Assembly: GCF_000421965.1 (NCBI RefSeq)
Contig: NZ_ATAY01000088.1
Span: 1-64,000 of the forward strand
Direction of reading: 5' to 3'
Length of the DNA: 64,000 nt
DNA from: Ruminiclostridium papyrosolvens C7
GTDB taxonomy: Bacteria > Bacillota > Clostridia > Acetivibrionales > DSM-1351
Under the pieces are notes generated by a model. It saw only the letters and a list, made by a program, of their open reading frames with translations, did no database searches and was not told the origin of the DNA. The stretch's first letter is position 1. Each line of letters starts with the position of its first letter. Positions 24,792-34,937 of this stretch are shown here, piece by piece. Both the position numbers and the translations under genes were made by a program.

Positions 24792-27700
24792 TTATTTTAA
24801 TACTACATTTTCTTGGCCTAGCCTGTTTACTAATTCTTCCATTATTACATTATTGACATATATCCAGTATTGCCTGTCAAGTTTTTTAAAAAAATTTTGA
24901 TTTTTTTTTGCAACATAAGTTGGAGTAGCACCCGAAAAATATTTTAACAATGCTCTCAAAGCTGCCCCATCCTCCTTTGGAAGCTGTTCAGGCAAAGTTA
25001 AATAAAGCCCCTTCTCCTGAAGACCCTTTATAGGCAGAACTTCCTCCGCAATTATTTTAGGCTGTTCGTCCTCTCTCACACTTAGTCTGCCGTTTACAAT
25101 GATTAAACTTTCCTGCTGTAATAGCTGGGAGAATCTCTCATATACTGTAGGAAAAACTATGAGTTCCATAGTACCGAACAAATCTTCAAGACCCACAAAA
25201 GCCATTAAATTGTTATTTTTTGTTGCCTTGGTCTTTTTGGATACTACTATCCCCCCTACAGTTACTCTCATAGAATCCTGGAGTTTTTTACTGCTTATCT
25301 CCATATCACTTGAATTTTCATCGTCAACAAACATATCACTGCTGTAAAGGTTAACATTTCGTTCCAATATCCCCTGGTATTCACTTAGCGGATGGCCTGA
25401 TACATACAATCCCAGCATCTCCTTTTCCATTGAAAGAAGTGCATTTGCCGGGTATTCCTTTATGTCGGGAAAATCCTCCTGCAAAAGCTCCTGTGGTTCA
25501 CTCATCATATCAAATATTGACAGCTGACCATCCATATTCTTTTTACGGTTCTGTGAAATTCCATCCAGAAGCCTCTCATATACCGCCATCAGTTTGGATC
25601 TGAATACATTAAGCGAGTCAAATGCTCCGCTTTTAATAAGGCTTTCAACACACCTTTTGTTAATATCACGCCCCTCTATTCTTTGACAGAAATCCAGAAA
25701 AGACTTAAATTCTCCGTTCTGTTGTCTTTCTGTAATAACATATTTTATTGCATTTTCTCCTACATTTTTAATTGCTGCCAAACCGAAACGAATATTTTTA
25801 TTTATAACTGTAAATTTTACGTTGCTTTCATTAATATCCGGCGGAAGCACCTGTATGTTGAGGGTTTTACACTCATTGACGTACTGGGATACTTTGTCAC
25901 TGCTGCCCAAAAAGCTGTTAATAGAAGCTGCCATAAATTCTACGGGATAATAGTATTTAAGCCATGCGGTCTGATATGCAACAACGGCATATGCTGCGGC
26001 ATGAGATTTGTTAAAGGCATAGCTTGCAAAGTCCATCATTTCATCAAATATCTTATTGGCTGTAATCTCATCTACACCGTTTTTTACAGCACCCTTTACA
26101 ATCTCGTTACCTTCCTCATCTGTTATTCCGTATATGAAGTTTTTGCGTTCCTGTTCCATTACGGATATCTTCTTTTTGGACATGGCACGTCTTACAAGGT
26201 CAGACCTGCCCATTGAGTAGCCTCCAAGCTCTCTTACTATCTGCATTACCTGCTCCTGATAAACCATGCAGCCATATGTTACATCAAGAATATTTTCAAG
26301 CATCGGATGGTGATACTTTATCTCTTTTGGGTTGTTTTTATTTCTGATGTATCTTGGTATCTGATCCATAGGACCCGGTCTATAGAGAGAAATACCCGCT
26401 ATGATATCTTCCAGTGAGTTTGGCTGAAGTTCCTTCATAAACTGAGTCATTCCCGCACTTTCCAACTGAAATATACCTGCTGTTCTGCCCTCTCCTATCA
26501 TTTTATAGACTTCCTTGTCATCATAATCGATTAGCTGAATGTCTATTTTCTTGCCATGACCTTGTTCTACCAAATCTACCGCATCACGTATTACAGTAAG
26601 GGTTCTTAGTCCAAGAAAGTCCATTTTTAGGAGTCCCAACTCTTCAAGGGGTACTGCTGTTACCTGGGTTGTCACACTGTTGTCGTTTAATTGGAGAGGT
26701 ACATATTCCACTATTGGTTCCTTTGAGATAACCACTCCGGCGGCGTGTGTGGATGCATGACGCGGAAGACCTTCAAGGGTTCTTGCTGTGTCAATAAGCA
26801 CCTGAGTCTCCTCGTCGGTTTCATATCTTTTTTTCAGTTCCTGATTCAGCTCCAAGGCCTTATCTATGTTCATACCTATTTGAAACGGTATCATTTTTGC
26901 TATGGCATCAACGTCCCCGTAAGGAATATCCAACGCTCTCCCAACATCTCTTATAACCGCCCTCGCAGCCATGGTTCCAAAGGTAATTATCTGTGAAACC
27001 CTGTCCTTGCCATACTTTCCGATTACGTAATCAATTACTTCCTGTCTGCGCTCATAGCAAAAGTCAATGTCTATATCAGGCATGCTGATTCTCTCAGGAT
27101 TTAAAAACCTTTCAAACAGAAGGTTATACTTAAGAGGGTCAATACTGGTTATTGCAAGGGCATAGGATACTATACTTCCTGCTGCTGAACCTCTTCCCGG
27201 CCCTACCATTATACCCTGATTTCTTGCATATCTTATAAAATCCCATACAATGAGAAAGTAGTCTACATAGCCCATCTGCGATATAACTGAAAGCTCATAT
27301 TCAAGTCTGTTAATTATTTCTTCCGAACAATTCTCACCATACCTTGATTTGAGTCCTTTATAACATTGCTCTCTCAAATATTCATAAGGAGTATAACCCT
27401 CCTCAACCTCAAAGCTTGGCAGGTGCAGCTTTCCGAATTCCAGTTCAACATTACACATTTCAGCAATTTTTACGGTATTTTCCAGAGCCTGTTTAACATT
27501 TTTAAAGTTATCATACATTTCCTCCGGGGATTTTACATAAACCTCATCCGTATTAAACCGCATTCTGTTATCGTCGTTAATTGTCTTGCCTGTTTGAATA
27601 CATAAAAGAATCTCATGAGATTTGGCATTTTCCTTTGTGAGATAGTGAGCGTCATTTGTGGCAACCAAAGGTATTCCCAATTCCCCTGACATCTTAATAA

Positions 27701-28268
27701 GCTGCTGATTAACCAGATTTTGCTCGCTTATTCCATTATGCTGAAGCTCAAGGTAAAAATTTCCTTGTCCAAATATACGATTTAAATTATTAGATAGTTC
27801 CACTGCTTTTTCATAATCGTTATTCAGTATTGCAGACGGAATATCCCCTGATAAACATGCACTCAGGGCTATAATCCCTTCTGAGTATTTCTCCAAGGTT
27901 TCATAGTCTACTCTGGGTTTATAATAATACCCTTCGGTAAACCCCAGTGAGACGATTTTCATAAGATTTTTGTACCCTATCTGGTTTTTTGCGAGTAAGA
28001 CAAGATGGCCGTAATTAGAGTCAATTCCCGGCTGCTTGTCCTTCATATTTCTTTTTGCAGTATATACCTCACAACCAAGTATAGGCTTAATTCCATTTTT
28101 TACGGCTTCTTTATAAAACTCTACAACTCCGTACATTACTCCGTGGTCAGTAATGGCTACGCTGTCCATGCCCAGTTCTTTAACCCTTTGTATAAGGTCT
28201 TTTATTCTATTTGCTCCATCAAGAAGACTATATTCAGTATGTACATGCAGGTGTACAAAATTCCCCAT
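24792..28268 (-). CDS. dnaE: DNA polymerase III alpha subunit DnaE
   Basis: 1,158 residues. N-terminal PHP domain (LHVHTEYSLLDGA, AITDHGVMYG), polymerase palm with the catalytic PDIDIDF (about 397-403), GPGRGSAAGS upstream, tandem helix-hairpin-helix and a C-terminal OB fold (MRVTVGGIVVSKKTKATK). It is of the DnaE1 size class and lacks the proofreading exonuclease insertion of PolC. The PHP metal ligands appear conserved. The start ATG follows GGAGAG. Confidence 0.96.
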   Translation of the reverse strand: MGNFVHLHVHTEYSLLDGANRIKDLIQRVKELGMDSVAITDHGVMYGVVEFYKEAVKNGIKPILGCEVYTAKRNMKDKQPGIDSNYGHLVLLAKNQIGYKNLMKIVSLGFTEGYYYKPRVDYETLEKYSEGIIALSACLSGDIPSAILNNDYEKAVELSNNLNRIFGQGNFYLELQHNGISEQNLVNQQLIKMSGELGIPLVATNDAHYLTKENAKSHEILLCIQTGKTINDDNRMRFNTDEVYVKSPEEMYDNFKNVKQALENTVKIAEMCNVELEFGKLHLPSFEVEEGYTPYEYLREQCYKGLKSRYGENCSEEIINRLEYELSVISQMGYVDYFLIVWDFIRYARNQGIMVGPGRGSAAGSIVSYALAITSIDPLKYNLLFERFLNPERISMPDIDIDFCYERRQEVIDYVIGKYGKDRVSQIITFGTMAARAVIRDVGRALDIPYGDVDAIAKMIPFQIGMNIDKALELNQELKKRYETDEETQVLIDTARTLEGLPRHASTHAAGVVISKEPIVEYVPLQLNDNSVTTQVTAVPLEELGLLKMDFLGLRTLTVIRDAVDLVEQGHGKKIDIQLIDYDDKEVYKMIGEGRTAGIFQLESAGMTQFMKELQPNSLEDIIAGISLYRPGPMDQIPRYIRNKNNPKEIKYHHPMLENILDVTYGCMVYQEQVMQIVRELGGYSMGRSDLVRRAMSKKKISVMEQERKNFIYGITDEEGNEIVKGAVKNGVDEITANKIFDEMMDFASYAFNKSHAAAYAVVAYQTAWLKYYYPVEFMAASINSFLGSSDKVSQYVNECKTLNIQVLPPDINESNVKFTVINKNIRFGLAAIKNVGENAIKYVITERQQNGEFKSFLDFCQRIEGRDINKRCVESLIKSGAFDSLNVFRSKLMAVYERLLDGISQNRKKNMDGQLSIFDMMSEPQELLQEDFPDIKEYPANALLSMEKEMLGLYVSGHPLSEYQGILERNVNLYSSDMFVDDENSSDMEISSKKLQDSMRVTVGGIVVSKKTKATKNNNLMAFVGLEDLFGTMELIVFPTVYERFSQLLQQESLIIVNGRLSVREDEQPKIIAEEVLPIKGLQEKGLYLTLPEQLPKEDGAALRALLKYFSGATPTYVAKKNQNFFKKLDRQYWIYVNNVIMEELVNRLGQENVVLK

Positions 28269-28473
28269 TCTATTCTCTCCAAACTATATATAAAAACATT
28301 TTATTCAAACTAACTATAATAATTATACCACAATAGATAAAACAATTTTTATGTTTTAATCAGTCGCAAAATGTCTGATTATTTCTTCAAACAGTTTGGT
28401 ACAAACGGGTTTCGGGAAATATAGCGACCTAATGGAATTTTAGTGATACAATGTATCTGCGAGGTGGTAATAA

Positions 28474-29082
28474 GTGGAATATACAGAAGATAAAATAAAT
28501 TCTTTTACAGGCATACTTAGAAAAGCAGGACTATTATCCGTAGATTTAATTTATATGATAAACTATAAACTACTATTCGGTTCAAACCTGTATTACAGAC
28601 ATAGAATTTCATCCTTCAGGTCCTGTGTTTTTTGCCGCAATCTGCACTACAACAAGACCATAAAAAAATACGTTTGTTCACATAAGGAATATGAAGCAAG
28701 TAGCTCTCTTGTTCCCTGTATTATTCCCGACTCATATTCAAAGCTGGTTAAAACATATAGTGAAGAGGCTTTTCAAATACCCTGGCTTTTTAAAAACCCA
28801 TGTCTTAATTTTGACGTATTAGAGCCTAAGCGTTATTATCGGAATTTTCTTTCGCTGAATATGTCAAGCAGTATTATTAAATTGGAAACTCTTGAAGGTA
28901 TATTGACCGGCAAATGCTATGGAGAAATTCCCTGTCATATATGTGCCTTGGTAAATAAAGACGCTTATACGGGATGCAGATATGCCTCCCGTGCCAAGGA
29001 AACCGGCAGATGCAGTATTATTTATGATAATCTCAAGGAATACTACACAAGTTATGGCTCTCCTATGACCAATGTGTCCTAA
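28474..29082 (+). CDS. Cysteine-rich protein of unknown function
   Basis: 202 residues, no family recognised. It has CVFC near residue 50, CSH, isolated cysteines at about 89 and 110, and a C-terminal cluster CYGEIPCHICALV...GCRYASRA..GRC. The spacing suggests one or two metal sites (zinc or Fe-S). There is no signal peptide or membrane helix. A GTG start at 28474 follows GAGGTGG at proper spacing. It is monocistronic, between dnaE (divergent) and secA (convergent). Confidence 0.65.
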   Translation: MEYTEDKINSFTGILRKAGLLSVDLIYMINYKLLFGSNLYYRHRISSFRSCVFCRNLHYNKTIKKYVCSHKEYEASSSLVPCIIPDSYSKLVKTYSEEAFQIPWLFKNPCLNFDVLEPKRYYRNFLSLNMSSSIIKLETLEGILTGKCYGEIPCHICALVNKDAYTGCRYASRAKETGRCSIIYDNLKEYYTSYGSPMTNVS

Positions 29083-29124
29083 ACCCTTTAATTTACGTTT
29101 TACGCCTAACCCCTATTAGTGCTT

Positions 29125-29172
29125 AAAATAAAATAACTCAACTTCTAACAAAGAAGTTGAGTTATTTTATTT
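29125..29172. terminator. Bidirectional terminator between 28474 gene and secA
   Basis: A long perfect stem AAAATAACTCAACTTCT / AGAAGTTGAGTTATTTT with a 5-nt loop; T-rich on both sides. Confidence 0.9.
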
Positions 29173-29195
29173 ATATTTATATAATACGTATTTTA

Positions 29196-31934
29196 TTATT
29201 CGCCTTGACCACAGCAGAATTTATACTTCTTTCCGCTTCCGCATGGGCACATATCATTTCTTCCGACTTTTCCCTTGTTTACAACGGGTTTCTGCGGTTC
29301 GTCCCCATGACTTGCTGCAACAGGTTCTGCAACCTTTTCACGTTGAGGTGCATGTTCTCTGTCAATCCTTGCTCTAACCAGAAGTCTGATAGAATCCTCC
29401 TGAATACTCTTAATCATTTCTTCAAACATTTGGAATCCTTCAAACTTATATTCAACAACAGGATCTCTCTGTCCGTACGCTCTCAAACCTATTCCTGACC
29501 TTAATTGATCCATTGCATCAATGTGATCCATCCACTTTTCATCAACAACTCTGAGAAGTACTACTCTTTCTAACTCTCTCATTAATTCAGGAGTGTTTTC
29601 CATTTCCTTGAATTCATATATCTTATTAACAATTTCCATGAGTTTTTCTTTAAGGTCTATCTTATCCATGGAAGCCTTTTCTTCATCAGTCAGAACAAGA
29701 GCACCCTGGGGAATAAATACACTCTCAAGATAAGCTATTATGCTTGGCCAATCCCATGCGTCGGAATATTCACTTTCTGAACAGTAGTTTGCTATAACAC
29801 CGTCTATAACGCTTTCAAACATTTTTATAAAGTAATCTTTCAGGTTCTCACCATCTAAAACTGTCTTTCTCTGAGCGTATATGATTTCCCTCTGCTTGTT
29901 CATTACATCATCATATTGCAAAACTCTCTTACGTACGTCAAAGTTTCTTCCTTCAACCTTCTTTTGGGCATTTTCAATTGCATTTGACAGCATTCTATGC
30001 TCTATAGGCTGATCATCTTCAAGGCCAAGTGCATTAACTATATTGGTTAATCTCTCTGAGCCGAAAAGTCTCATTAAATCATCTTCCAGTGAAATGTAAA
30101 ATCTTGATGAACCGGCATCTCCCTGACGACCTGCACGCCCTCTCAACTGATTGTCTATACGCCTGGATTCATGTCTCTCAGTACCTATAATGTGCAATCC
30201 GCCAGCTTCAACAACCTTTTCTCTCTCTTTATTTATAACAGCCTTGAATTTATCATTCATTTTTCTGAACTGCTCTCTTGCCTCAATAATAAGTTCGTCA
30301 GTTGTTTCGTTATAGCTGGTTGATGCATTTATAAGTTCATCGTCATAACCCATCTTACGCATTTCCTGTTTTGCCATATACTCAGCATTACCGCCAAGAA
30401 CTATATCGGTACCTCTACCTGCCATGTTAGTTGCAATTGTTACAGCTCCAAATTTACCTGCCTGAGCAATAATTTCAGCTTCCTTGTCATGGTATTTTGC
30501 ATTCAATACCTGATGAGGAATACCCCTTCTTTTCAACATAGTACTAAGGAATTCGGATTTCTCAATTGATATTGTACCTATCAGAACCGGCTGACCTTTT
30601 TCATGGCACTGGACTACATCTTCTATAACTGCATTAAATTTACCAATTTCGTTCTTATAAACAACATCCGGATAATCTTTTCTTGCCATTTCCCTGTTTG
30701 TAGGGATTACGATTACATCCAGTTTATATATTGTGTTGAACTCATCTTCTTCTGTCTGAGCAGTACCTGTCATACCTGCCAGCTTGCTGTACATTCTGAA
30801 GTAGTTCTGGAATGTAATGGTAGCAAGTGTTTTACTTTCTCTTTCAACCTTTACGCCTTCTTTTGCTTCTATTGCCTGATGGAGACCGTCGCTGTAACGT
30901 CTTCCATACATAAGTCTACCTGTAAATTCATCAACAATAATTACCTCTCCGTCATTAACAACGTAATCCTTGTCCCTTTTCATAAGGCCATGTGCTTTTA
31001 ATGCCTGATTAACATGGTGTGAAATTGTCATATTTTCAGGGTCGGACAGGTTCTCTATTCCAAAATACTGCTCTGCCTTTTTTATACCATTAGCTGTAAT
31101 TACCGTTGTGTGTGCCTTTTCATCCACAATGTAATCTTCGTCAAATACTTCATCGGCATCAACCTTGTCATCCATTTGAGTAATTACTTTTGCCCTTAAT
31201 TTTGTGGCAAAGGAATTTGCTCTTTTGTACAAATCGGTGGACTTATCACCCATACCTGAAATAATAAGAGGTGTTCTGGCTTCATCTATGAGAATGGAGT
31301 CAACCTCATCCACTATGGCATAGTTCAAGTCTCTCTGAACTCTGTCTTCCTTGTATATAACCATGTTATCTCTCAAATAATCAAAGCCCAGTTCGTTATT
31401 TGTACAGTAAGTTATATCACAGTTATATGCCGCACGCCTATCCTCATTTTCCATATCATGTACTATAAGACCTACAGTCAATCCCAGGAAGTTATATATT
31501 TTTCCCATCCACTCGCTGTCACGTCTGGCAAGGTAATCATTTACAGTTACTACATGAACTCCTTTTCCTGACAGGGCATTCAGATATACAGGTAATGTTG
31601 CAACAAGTGTCTTTCCTTCACCTGTTTTCATTTCTGAAATTCTTCCCTGATGCAATACAAGACCGCCTATGAGCTGAACTCTGAAGTGTCTCATACCCAA
31701 TACTCTTTTTGAAGCCTCACGAACAACAGCAAAAGCTTCCGGTAAAATATCATCCAAGGTTTCACCATTGGCAAGACGTTCTTTAAATTCAGGTGTTTTA
31801 GCTTTAAGCTCTGTATCTGTTAATTTCTGTATCTCCGGCTCAAATGCCTCCACTTTATCAATAATCGGATAAATCCTTTTTAATTCTCTGTCACTATATG
31901 ACCCGATAATTTTTTCTATAAAATTTTTAACCAT
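29196..31934 (-). CDS. secA: Preprotein translocase ATPase SecA
   Basis: 912 residues. Walker A is MKTGEGKT (about 102-109), DEAD-like box [38 protein letters not shown], and the C-terminal zinc motif [14 protein letters not shown]. It drives secretion through SecYEG, and is a likely route for the HYR protein. The start at 31934 (MVKNFI) has GGAGG upstream; the ATG at 31949 overlaps that site. Confidence 0.97.
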   Translation of the reverse strand: MVKNFIEKIIGSYSDRELKRIYPIIDKVEAFEPEIQKLTDTELKAKTPEFKERLANGETLDDILPEAFAVVREASKRVLGMRHFRVQLIGGLVLHQGRISEMKTGEGKTLVATLPVYLNALSGKGVHVVTVNDYLARRDSEWMGKIYNFLGLTVGLIVHDMENEDRRAAYNCDITYCTNNELGFDYLRDNMVIYKEDRVQRDLNYAIVDEVDSILIDEARTPLIISGMGDKSTDLYKRANSFATKLRAKVITQMDDKVDADEVFDEDYIVDEKAHTTVITANGIKKAEQYFGIENLSDPENMTISHHVNQALKAHGLMKRDKDYVVNDGEVIIVDEFTGRLMYGRRYSDGLHQAIEAKEGVKVERESKTLATITFQNYFRMYSKLAGMTGTAQTEEDEFNTIYKLDVIVIPTNREMARKDYPDVVYKNEIGKFNAVIEDVVQCHEKGQPVLIGTISIEKSEFLSTMLKRRGIPHQVLNAKYHDKEAEIIAQAGKFGAVTIATNMAGRGTDIVLGGNAEYMAKQEMRKMGYDDELINASTSYNETTDELIIEAREQFRKMNDKFKAVINKEREKVVEAGGLHIIGTERHESRRIDNQLRGRAGRQGDAGSSRFYISLEDDLMRLFGSERLTNIVNALGLEDDQPIEHRMLSNAIENAQKKVEGRNFDVRKRVLQYDDVMNKQREIIYAQRKTVLDGENLKDYFIKMFESVIDGVIANYCSESEYSDAWDWPSIIAYLESVFIPQGALVLTDEEKASMDKIDLKEKLMEIVNKIYEFKEMENTPELMRELERVVLLRVVDEKWMDHIDAMDQLRSGIGLRAYGQRDPVVEYKFEGFQMFEEMIKSIQEDSIRLLVRARIDREHAPQREKVAEPVAASHGDEPQKPVVNKGKVGRNDMCPCGSGKKYKFCCGQGE

Positions 31935-31982
31935 AACATAATCCTCCATGACCCGTAACGGGAAAATTTTTTAAATCTGGCT

Positions 31983-32013
31983 GCACAAAAATAACCCATC
32001 AATTGTGGGATAA
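31983..32013 (-). terminator. Probable terminator after 32023-32430
   Basis: An imperfect stem (AATTATCCCA / TGGGTTATTT, two mismatches) followed by a T-run on the minus strand. Confidence 0.5.
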
Positions 32014-32022
32014 TTTATAAAA

Positions 32023-32430
32023 TCAGCAGCAAACAGGCGGTGAGGAATCAGATTGGCTAAACAAAAGCCTTCTTGGAGAAAAAGCTCTATTTATATTTGA
32101 ATTAAAATAAACTAAGACCAAAAGACTAAGAATGGCAATAGAAACAGACATCAGTAACGCAAGTTCCCCATGTCTGTTATTATTTGGCATTTCCTTATTT
32201 ATAGCATCTGCTGAAATTGCCTTAAAAAATGAAAGAGGTGTTCCTTTTTTACTTAAAGAGTCCTCTTTCAGTGATTCTAAAACAGAAACAGCACTTCCGC
32301 TTTCCTGAATCATATCAAGATGTGTAAGATTTACCAAGTATAAGTCAAATAAATCAGCAGCATTATAAACCCCATTTTCAGAGGCTAATGCAGATAATAT
32401 GATTATACTTAAAAAAAGCTTCTTAAACAT
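32023..32430 (-). CDS. Hypothetical membrane-anchored protein
   Basis: 135 residues. An N-terminal hydrophobic segment (about 4-18, signal-like) and a second helix near 88-107, then a short C-terminal tail ending PPVCC. Between them is a mostly hydrophilic loop. No family was recognised. It overlaps the 3' end of the yerC-like gene by 8 nt (ATG inside it), so it is probably translated by coupling. Confidence 0.55.
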   Translation of the reverse strand: MFKKLFLSIIILSALASENGVYNAADLFDLYLVNLTHLDMIQESGSAVSVLESLKEDSLSKKGTPLSFFKAISADAINKEMPNNNRHGELALLMSVSIAILSLLVLVYFNSNINRAFSPRRLLFSQSDSSPPVCC

Positions 32431-32731
32431 TCATTTGCCCATCTTTCTCTTGCAATCTATCAAGTACGGTATTATACCCGTCAGCACCATAAACAAGACA
32501 TCTGTTGACCCTGCTTATGGTTGCCGTACTGGCTCCGGTTTGTTCACAAATTTCTGTATAGGTTCTCTTTTCCCTTAACATTTTTGCTACCTGAAGCCTT
32601 TGTGCCAAAGCCTTAAGTTCTGCAATCGTACAAAGATCTTCAAAAAAATTATAACATTCTTCCCTATCCTTTAAAAGTAAAATTGCATCAAATAGACTGT
32701 CTGTATGTTCATCCCTTAATTTGGAATTCAT
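32423..32731 (-). CDS. yerC: TrpR-like protein YerC/YecD
   Basis: 102 residues. The TrpR-superfamily HTH is clear: LCTIAELKALAQRLQVAKML, then YTEICEQTGASTATISRVNRCL. YerC-type proteins share the Trp-repressor fold but their ligand is not established. Its presence alongside mtrB in this window is a coincidence worth noting, not evidence of joint trp control. Start ATG with GAGGAG upstream. Confidence 0.9.
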   Translation of the reverse strand: MNSKLRDEHTDSLFDAILLLKDREECYNFFEDLCTIAELKALAQRLQVAKMLREKRTYTEICEQTGASTATISRVNRCLVYGADGYNTVLDRLQEKDGQMNV

Positions 32732-32950
32732 AATTAAAACTCCTCAACTTATAAAAGCAAAAAATATTCTGCATAAAATTATTTTATTATAAAGATACAA
32801 TAACAAAAGATACAATAACAGCTTTTTATAAATCAGTCAAGGTTCTACAAAAGCTATGTATTATACATAGTTCCAATTCTATAATCACAGATAAATGAAT
32901 AACTATATATTGTGCCAAGCGTATTTACCAAAGTTTATAAGGAGGAATAT

Positions 32951-34348
32951 ATGAATCGGCTTATTATGATAACCAATAAACAAAAACTTCTAATACTGGC
33001 CATATCTGTTATATTTATTATACTATCTGCCGCCTTAATTTCAATGCTGGAATTTCCAAAAACTAAAATAAATGATATTCCCACAAAGCCACAGAATCTT
33101 TCCGGTTCTCAAAAGGATAACAAGCGATTGAAGGAAATTTTATCTTCCATTGTTCCGGGGGATAATAAAATTCTGTATGAGGATGATTTCAGAAAAACAA
33201 GTAGTTCAAAAAATCCGGCTGGTACTCTGGATGTCAGGCCTGCAAACATACAGAATTCGGGAGATTCTCTTTCTTATGATACAATTTACTCTGACGAGGA
33301 GTATTTAAGGCCAATTTATGTGAATTCGTGGAAACAAGCATATTATCGCGGGTGGCTGTATCTACCTCGTAAATTAATATATGCAAGGCATAATTTGTTT
33401 GCTTACACAGGAAATTCAGCAAATATTTTAGATATAGAAGGAGAATTGGGATTCTATCCTAACATATCAATAGATAACGAAAACTATCTAAACTTCCTTA
33501 TTTACGATTTTGATTTAGAAAATGCGGTTAAGCGGGGTAATAGAATTGTCTTTTTTGGAAAACCTTTAAAAAAGGGCGTTCAGATAGTATCCATTAAAAA
33601 AGAGGATATAAATAATTATGAAAATTATAACAATATAATAGTACAGCTTTGCACTCCGGCAGGCTATGAACTGGATTATCAAAATATAGCTTTGGGCAAT
33701 ACCGGAAAGACTCCTGAGGATTACGGGATTGATGATGATACTGTCTTAACTTATTCAGAAAATAATTCAGATTTAACTAAACAGAATGTCCGGTTGCGTC
33801 AGGAATTGACACACTATATTTCAGACTCCTCTCAGGAAATCTATTTTCAACAAAATGGAGGCTATCAGACATCTGATGTCCTTGATACAAACATAGATTT
33901 GGAAGAAGCCTTCAACAGCTCCAAGCCTCTGGGACATAAACTTCTTTACAATAACTTGAAATACAAAAGCCCGGTTTACCATCCTGACTGGAAGAAAAAC
34001 TACGACCTTGAATGGTGCTATTTACCAAGAAAAATATATCTTAATATGAAAGAAATTTTTGTACTTCCTTCAGATACTGATGTGCTAAACGACTTGTATG
34101 GAGAACTGGGCTTTTTTGAAAAGAGTCCTTCCATAAACAAAAAAAATGCTGGCTTCTTTATAAAGAACTTCTCTGTTGATTCGGTACATTTGTTTGAAAA
34201 CAATATAATTGTTACCGGTACGCCGTGCAGAAAAGGAGTACAGATAATCAGTATTCCTAAAACTACTTTGGCTAAAAACACAGATTTTGCAGTCAGACTG
34301 GTTACGAAAGACCTCTGTGAAATTGATGCTGACGTATTGAAAAATTAA
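32951..34348 (+). CDS. Exported protein with internal duplication, unknown
   Basis: 465 residues from the ATG at 32951 (GGAGG five bases upstream; a longer frame begins at 32912). An uncleaved or cleavable hydrophobic segment lies at about 10-33. Two homologous domains follow, each about 110 residues: first at about 130-230, second at about 345-450. Shared features are (W/Y)-x-YLPRK, a GELGF(Y/F) stretch, a hydrophobic FxI-DF/NFS segment, and G-P-(L/C)-(K/R)KGVQI(V/I)SI. I do not recognise the family. It is monocistronic and probably extracytoplasmic. Confidence 0.7.
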   Translation: MNRLIMITNKQKLLILAISVIFIILSAALISMLEFPKTKINDIPTKPQNLSGSQKDNKRLKEILSSIVPGDNKILYEDDFRKTSSSKNPAGTLDVRPANIQNSGDSLSYDTIYSDEEYLRPIYVNSWKQAYYRGWLYLPRKLIYARHNLFAYTGNSANILDIEGELGFYPNISIDNENYLNFLIYDFDLENAVKRGNRIVFFGKPLKKGVQIVSIKKEDINNYENYNNIIVQLCTPAGYELDYQNIALGNTGKTPEDYGIDDDTVLTYSENNSDLTKQNVRLRQELTHYISDSSQEIYFQQNGGYQTSDVLDTNIDLEEAFNSSKPLGHKLLYNNLKYKSPVYHPDWKKNYDLEWCYLPRKIYLNMKEIFVLPSDTDVLNDLYGELGFFEKSPSINKKNAGFFIKNFSVDSVHLFENNIIVTGTPCRKGVQIISIPKTTLAKNTDFAVRLVTKDLCEIDADVLKN

Positions 34349-34358
34349 AGGATAGCAT

Positions 34359-34391
34359 AAAAGCCGGAAAATGTTTAAATTTCCGGCTTTC
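34359..34391. terminator. Bidirectional terminator
   Basis: Stem AAAGCCGGAAA / TTTCCGGCTTT around ATGTTTAAA between convergent genes. Confidence 0.85.
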
Positions 34392-34397
34392 TATTAT

Positions 34398-34937
34398 TTA
34401 ACGTAGTAAATTCTTAACGGCTTTTGTCCTGTATAATACAGTAAGAAAAATCAATGCAAGGACTGCACTAAGGGCACCCTGAATCAGATTTCCCGGAAGA
34501 TCTGCAATAATGCTTGCCATGCCCAGAGTAGGGTTAATCATTCTCATAACAGTTGCCTGATATATAAAATACCCTACAACCATTTCCAGTCCACCAGCTA
34601 CAACAGCTACTATCTGCCTCAGGCGTGATGGAACACCATTTTTCCTACTTCCGATTGCTCCTATTATATATCCCTCAATACCCTTTATTATCAAGGTCGC
34701 CGGTGCATATATATAATACCCTGTTACAATGTCCGCTAGTGCCGAACCTATTCCGCCCGCAATGAATCCTACCCTTCTTCCTAAAAGAATAGCAGCAATC
34801 ATTATGGCCGCATCTCCTATATTATAATATCCCTGAGTCATTGGACTTGGAATCTGCAAAAACGGAGTAAAGGTAATCAAAAAAACAATCGCTGTCATTA
34901 ATGCACAAAGTACTAATTTTTTTGTGGTAATTCTCAT
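34398..34937 (-). CDS. ECF transporter S component
   Basis: 179 residues, about five to six membrane helices, with the S-component pattern: an N-terminal LCALMTAIVFLITF helix, GYYNIGDAAIMIAAILLG, FIAGGIGSALADIV and LIIKGIEG. It would bind a small vitamin-like or precursor substrate and use a shared EcfAAT module encoded elsewhere. Its ATG follows the hom stop codon directly (TAAATG), so it is the last gene of that transcript. The substrate is not predictable; link to aspartate-family metabolism is possible. Confidence 0.8.
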   Translation of the reverse strand: MRITTKKLVLCALMTAIVFLITFTPFLQIPSPMTQGYYNIGDAAIMIAAILLGRRVGFIAGGIGSALADIVTGYYIYAPATLIIKGIEGYIIGAIGSRKNGVPSRLRQIVAVVAGGLEMVVGYFIYQATVMRMINPTLGMASIIADLPGNLIQGALSAVLALIFLTVLYRTKAVKNLLR

